This document shows positions 61,835 to 64,000 of a DNA stretch of 64,000 nt, piece by piece. Under the pieces are notes generated by a model. That model searched no databases and had not been told where the DNA came from. It worked only from the letters and a program-made list of their open reading frames with translations. Source of the stretch: Rhizobium tropici CIAT 899 (GTDB taxonomy: Bacteria > Pseudomonadota > Alphaproteobacteria > Rhizobiales > Rhizobiaceae); contig NC_020059.1 of the NCBI RefSeq assembly GCF_000330885.1, positions 2,097,001 through 2,161,000 of the forward strand, in the 5' to 3' direction. The position numbers and the translations under genes were made by a program. Position 1 is the stretch's first letter; each line of letters opens with the position of its first letter.

Positions 61835-62857
61835 ATGACCGTCGCCACCAATCCCTTGACCGATCTGCTTGCCGAAAAAGGCGTACTGCTTGCCGACGGC
61901 GCAACCGGCACGAACCTCTTTGCCATGGGCCTGGAAGCCGGCGAAGCGCCCGAACTCTGGAACGAACAGCATCCCGACCGGATCACGAAGCTGCATCAGG
62001 ATTTCGTCGATGCCGGCGCCGACATCATCCTCACCAACACTTTCGGCGGCACGCGCCATCGCCTCAAGCTTCATCATGCTCAGGATCGCGTGCACAGTCT
62101 CAACAAGACGGCAGCCGAGATCGCCCGTGCCGTTGCCGACAAAGCCGACCGCAAGGTCATCGTCGGCGGCTCAGTAGGGCCGACGGGCGAGTTGCTGATG
62201 CCGCTCGGCGCCTTGACTTATGAAGACGCCGTCGCAGCCTTCGTCGAGCAGATGGAAGGCCTTCAGGCCGGCGGTGCCGATGTTGCCTGGATCGAAACCA
62301 TGTCTTCGCCGGACGAGATCCGCGCTGCTGCCGAAGCCGCTGCCAAGGTCGGCTTGCCCTATACATATACCGGCTCGTTCGACACGGCCGGCAAGACGAT
62401 GATGGGCCTACACCCGAAGGATATTCATGCCGTCGCCACCGATATCGGTGCAGGGCCGCTCGCGGTCGGCGCCAATTGCGGCGTTGGCGCCTCGGATATC
62501 CTGTCCAGCCTCCTCGACATGACCGAGGCAGACCCGGCCGCCATCGTTATCGTCAAGGGTAATTGCGGCATTCCCGAATATCGTGGCGCAGAGATCCATT
62601 ATTCCGGCACACCGCCGCTGATGGCCGACTATGCACGCCTTGCCCGCGATGCCGGGGCCAAGATCATAGGCGGATGCTGCGGCACCTCCTGCGGCCATCT
62701 GGCCGCCATGCGGGAGGCGCTGGACAGCTACGTGCCTGGCGCTCGCCCGACGCTGGAGACGATCATCGAGCGGATTGGCCCCATGCGCAACAAGACGGCC
62801 AACGAAGGCGGCGCCGCTCCGGTGCGTGAGCGTCGCCGGCGCTCCCAAGCAATCTAA
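61835..62857 (+). CDS. bmt: Betaine--homocysteine S-methyltransferase
   Basis: Zinc enzyme that transfers a methyl group from glycine betaine to homocysteine, making methionine. The 340-residue protein has the homocysteine methyltransferase fold: LLADGATGTNLFAMGLEAGE, LTNTFGGTRHRL, GGSVGPTGEL, and zinc ligands Cys215 (VGANCGVG), Cys281 and Cys282 (GGCCGTSC). Rhizobial Bmt of this length is well known. Its position just after the betaine transporter fits substrate supply, though a terminator separates them. Confidence 0.92.
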   Translation: MTVATNPLTDLLAEKGVLLADGATGTNLFAMGLEAGEAPELWNEQHPDRITKLHQDFVDAGADIILTNTFGGTRHRLKLHHAQDRVHSLNKTAAEIARAVADKADRKVIVGGSVGPTGELLMPLGALTYEDAVAAFVEQMEGLQAGGADVAWIETMSSPDEIRAAAEAAAKVGLPYTYTGSFDTAGKTMMGLHPKDIHAVATDIGAGPLAVGANCGVGASDILSSLLDMTEADPAAIVIVKGNCGIPEYRGAEIHYSGTPPLMADYARLARDAGAKIIGGCCGTSCGHLAAMREALDSYVPGARPTLETIIERIGPMRNKTANEGGAAPVRERRRRSQAI

Positions 62858-62934
62858 GGAAAGCCTAACAACCGGGCTTCCCCCTGCGAGTCGGGCATTT
62901 TCGCCTTGAGCCTTGTTCGGCACTGCCGACAGAT

Positions 62935-62955
62935 ACGCGCCGAATATCGGCGCGT
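62935..62955. terminator. Perfect palindrome between bmt and glf
   Basis: ACGCGCCGA and TCGGCGCGT flank a 3-base loop (62935-62955), 14 bases past the glf stop. There is no U-tract on either strand, so it may be an mRNA-end hairpin. Confidence 0.4.
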
Positions 62956-62968
62956 AACGGGCGATCGC

Positions 62969-64000
<1,032 letters not shown>

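Overview
The window is chromosomal DNA of a Rhizobium/Agrobacterium-type alphaproteobacterium (Rhizobiaceae). The evidence is high GC with alphaproteobacterial codon use, the complete acpXL-to-lpxXL cluster for the very-long-chain fatty acid of rhizobial lipid A, aerobic-pathway cobalamin genes with Pseudomonas denitrificans/Sinorhizobium-style content, a Zur-controlled znuABC-zur locus, a betaine-homocysteine methyltransferase and rhizobial palindromic repeats. I see no phage, plasmid replication, transposase, CRISPR, rRNA or tRNA genes.

Layout. 1-5 kb: DivJ/PleC-like histidine kinase, dgkA, divergent cobT and cobS (last steps of B12), a DUF1289 protein and a retropepsin-like protease. 5-24 kb: housekeeping and envelope genes, including a DMT exporter, folC with a GNAT gene, an ABC-2 exporter, an extensin-like lipoprotein, a thioesterase, two adjacent Sel1-repeat proteins, an MFS carrier, uvrB, a class III cyclase and a cold-shock gene. 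A candidate small RNA ends at 10006. 24-31 kb: dusA, an FAA hydrolase, a gamma carbonic anhydrase, then the zinc locus: znuC-znuB-zur leftward, znuA rightward, and a Zur-box-preceded zinc GTPase with a coupled 60-residue protein. 31-37 kb: acpXL-fabZXL-fabF2XL-fabF1XL-adh2XL-lpxXL, all leftward. 37-57 kb: most of the remaining late B12 genes, in units cobA-cobB-cobC-cobD, cobE, cobP-cobW-cobN-cupin-cobO and cobQ, interspersed with unrelated genes. 58-63 kb: a quaternary-amine ABC transporter, bmt and the 3' part of glf.

How the genes work together. The B12 genes cover siroheme-branch entry (cobA), a,c-amidation (cobB), cobalt insertion (cobN), adenosylation (cobO), the remaining amidations (cobQ), aminopropanol arm (cobC, cobD), GTP activation (cobP) and lower-ligand assembly (cobT, cobS). 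The ring-contraction genes and the cobS/cobT-type chelatase subunits are outside the window. One complete cobalamin riboswitch (53452-53844, minus) precedes the cobP operon. The betaine transporter and bmt fit uptake of a quaternary amine and its use as methyl donor.

Most notable: cobN carries two different palindromic repeat elements inserted in frame (40 and about 65 extra residues), while a second copy of one family lies between cobW and cobN. A 30-codon ORF with a strong ribosome-binding site sits between the B12 riboswitch and cobP. A DMSP-lyase-like cupin is translationally embedded between cobN and cobO. FabF2XL has lost the catalytic Cys (aligned residue is Glu), suggesting a ketosynthase/chain-length-factor-like pair for very-long-chain fatty acids.
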